Positions 25,702 through 25,930 of a DNA stretch of 25,930 nt are shown here, piece by piece; position 1 is the first letter of the stretch, and each line of letters opens with the position of its first letter. Made by a program: the position numbers and the translations under genes. Source of the stretch: Enterospora canceri (lineage: Eukaryota > Microsporidia > Enterocytozoonidae); NCBI GenBank assembly GCA_002087915.1, contig LWDP01000054.1:1-25930 (forward strand), in the 5' to 3' direction. The notes below the pieces were generated by a model. That model was not told the origin of the DNA. It did no database searches and saw nothing but the letters and a program-made list of their open reading frames with translations.

Positions 25702-25930
25702 ATGAAGGCCCTTCAACAACTCAAAGAGCACATTCTAAAGAAGAAGTATCCAATTGTTTTACAGGGTCCCCCTGGCACTAATAAGCTCTCTACAACCATC
25801 AATATGCTACAGAAATACAACATCAAATATAAACAAATTGATATTTCTGAAATCAGATACCAGCACAAACCACTCATACCCTGTATATACATCATTCAAA
25901 ACATAGAGAACAGTGATGTTCTTGATAAAA
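25702..25930 (+). CDS. P-loop ATPase, Rad17/RFC-like, N-terminal part only
   Basis: The window ends after 76 codons. Seen: a short N-terminal helix (MKALQQLKEHILKKK), then PIVLQGPPGTNKLSTT (about 17-32), a P-loop like the GPPGxGK[ST] of clamp-loader AAA+ proteins but with Asn and Leu where Gly and Thr/Ser are usual, followed by a strand ending in DISE and later IPCIYIIQNIE, which could be the Walker B strand without its acidic pair. Clamp loaders of the Rad17/Rad24 type have variant P-loops, which makes that the best guess; an RFC subunit or another AAA+ protein is possible. Start: TTCTACCCAT before the ATG. Confidence 0.55.
   Translation, partial: MKALQQLKEHILKKKYPIVLQGPPGTNKLSTTINMLQKYNIKYKQIDISEIRYQHKPLIPCIYIIQNIENSDVLDK

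Noticed and set aside
1..25930. tRNA, rRNA and CRISPR search by eye
   Set aside because: No T-loop (GGTTCRA) with matching stems, no rRNA-like conserved stretch, and no regularly spaced repeats were seen.

Overview
The window looks like nuclear DNA of a microsporidian (Fungi/Rozellomycota-related intracellular parasite); genus not determined. The reasons are seen in the sequence. Genes are intronless and tightly packed, with 13, 23 and 29 bp between neighbours at 9.1-10.2 kb. Several conserved eukaryotic proteins are clearly shortened (CCT-theta about 436 aa, eL29 60 aa). Most start codons sit within about 12 bases of a CCC/CCCC run, the short-leader start signal known from Encephalitozoon-type genomes. 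An IS1595/Merlin-type transposase relic is also present.

Layout. 1-2.6 kb: uridine kinase and SRP54, both minus strand. 2.9-4.4 kb: a decayed Merlin-like transposase and a frameshifted small ORF with a dispersed repeat. 4.6-13.2 kb: a gene-dense housekeeping block with trehalose-6-phosphate synthase, a homeodomain protein, TAF13-like protein, CCT-theta-like chaperonin, ribosomal proteins eS27 and eL29, an A49-like Pol I subunit, a tail-anchored protein of unknown role, and Sec31. 13.5-19.4 kb: a looser, A+T-richer accessory region with two dispersed repeat families and two unrecognised proteins, one lysine-repeat single-pass membrane protein and one acidic Ser/Glu-rich protein. 19.4-24.6 kb: about 5.2 kb of very A+T-rich DNA (roughly 80% by eye) with no credible gene but an 18-bp perfect inverted repeat; it is a candidate centromere or other structural element. 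24.7-25.9 kb: an unrecognised 316-aa protein and the start of a P-loop (Rad17/RFC-like) ATPase.

Functionally the housekeeping block covers pyrimidine salvage, secretion (SRP54 targeting, Sec31 COPII coat), translation (eS27, eL29), transcription (TAF13 for Pol II, A49 for Pol I, a homeodomain regulator), protein folding (CCT) and sugar storage (TPS).

Caution on assembly: two single N bases (2101 and 13226) each sit between exact direct copies of 299 bp and 253 bp. These look like unmerged contig overlaps, so the window is probably three contigs joined. The SRP54 gene is therefore artificially lengthened by 100 codons, and the 5' end of SEC31 is present twice.
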